From assembly GCA_030431945.1 (NCBI GenBank), contig JAUIIF010000304.1, positions 1-5,975 on the forward strand: a stretch of DNA of 5,975 nucleotides. The letters run 5' to 3'. How positions within the stretch are numbered: the first letter of the stretch is position 1; the number at the start of each line of letters is the position of its first letter. Both the position numbers and the translations under genes were made by a program. Shown piece by piece: positions 5,947-5,975 of the stretch. The notes beneath the pieces are model-generated. The model was not told the origin of the DNA, did not search any database, and saw nothing but the letters and a program-made list of their open reading frames with translations. The stretch is from Bacteroidia bacterium (GTDB lineage: Bacteria; Bacteroidota; Bacteroidia; Chitinophagales; Saprospiraceae).

Positions 5947-5975
5947 TCGTTAGAGGTCCAAGCATATCCAGGCAG

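Overview
The window looks like a piece of a moderately GC-rich (a little over 50% by eye) Bacteroidota chromosome, possibly from the Lewinella/Saprospiraceae side of the phylum. That placement is inference. It rests on the gene types (LytTR response regulator, CPBP protease, sugar porter, stand-alone class I glutamine amidotransferase) and on the lack of clear Shine-Dalgarno sequences before most of the GC-rich genes, which is common in Bacteroidota. No rRNA, tRNA, CRISPR array, insertion sequence or origin was seen.

Positions 1-4922 carry six genes, all on the minus strand. Reading in their direction of transcription from the right: a 12-TM sugar-porter-type MFS transporter (4922-3606); 39 bp later a small STAS/SpoIIAA-like protein (3566-3207), probably in the same operon; a 260-bp gap; a CPBP-family intramembrane glutamic endopeptidase (2945-2097); a 123-bp gap with a weak hairpin; a stand-alone class I glutamine amidotransferase (1973-1131) with an unusual nucleophile elbow; a small two-TM protein that appears to start at TTG (1058-804); a 248-bp gap; and the N-terminal 184 codons of a LytTR-type response regulator (554 to beyond position 1). 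These look like ordinary core or housekeeping functions. No single pathway clearly links them apart from the transporter/STAS pair.

Positions about 5155-5946 are different. Composition drops sharply to AT-rich, the strand switches to plus, codon choice changes (many AAA, ATA, AGA, TTA), and a Shine-Dalgarno-like AGGAG appears. The single gene here (5275-5946, 223 aa) is most likely horizontally acquired. Its N-terminal half resembles, tentatively, a PD-(D/E)XK/Mrr-type nuclease fold with a doubtful active site. Its C-terminal half is an acidic, low-complexity tail with three repeats of an acidic-acidic-(L/V)-F motif. A run of ten G lies inside this AT-rich coding sequence, where a one-base slip would change or truncate the tail. 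This gene is the best candidate in the window for something undescribed.
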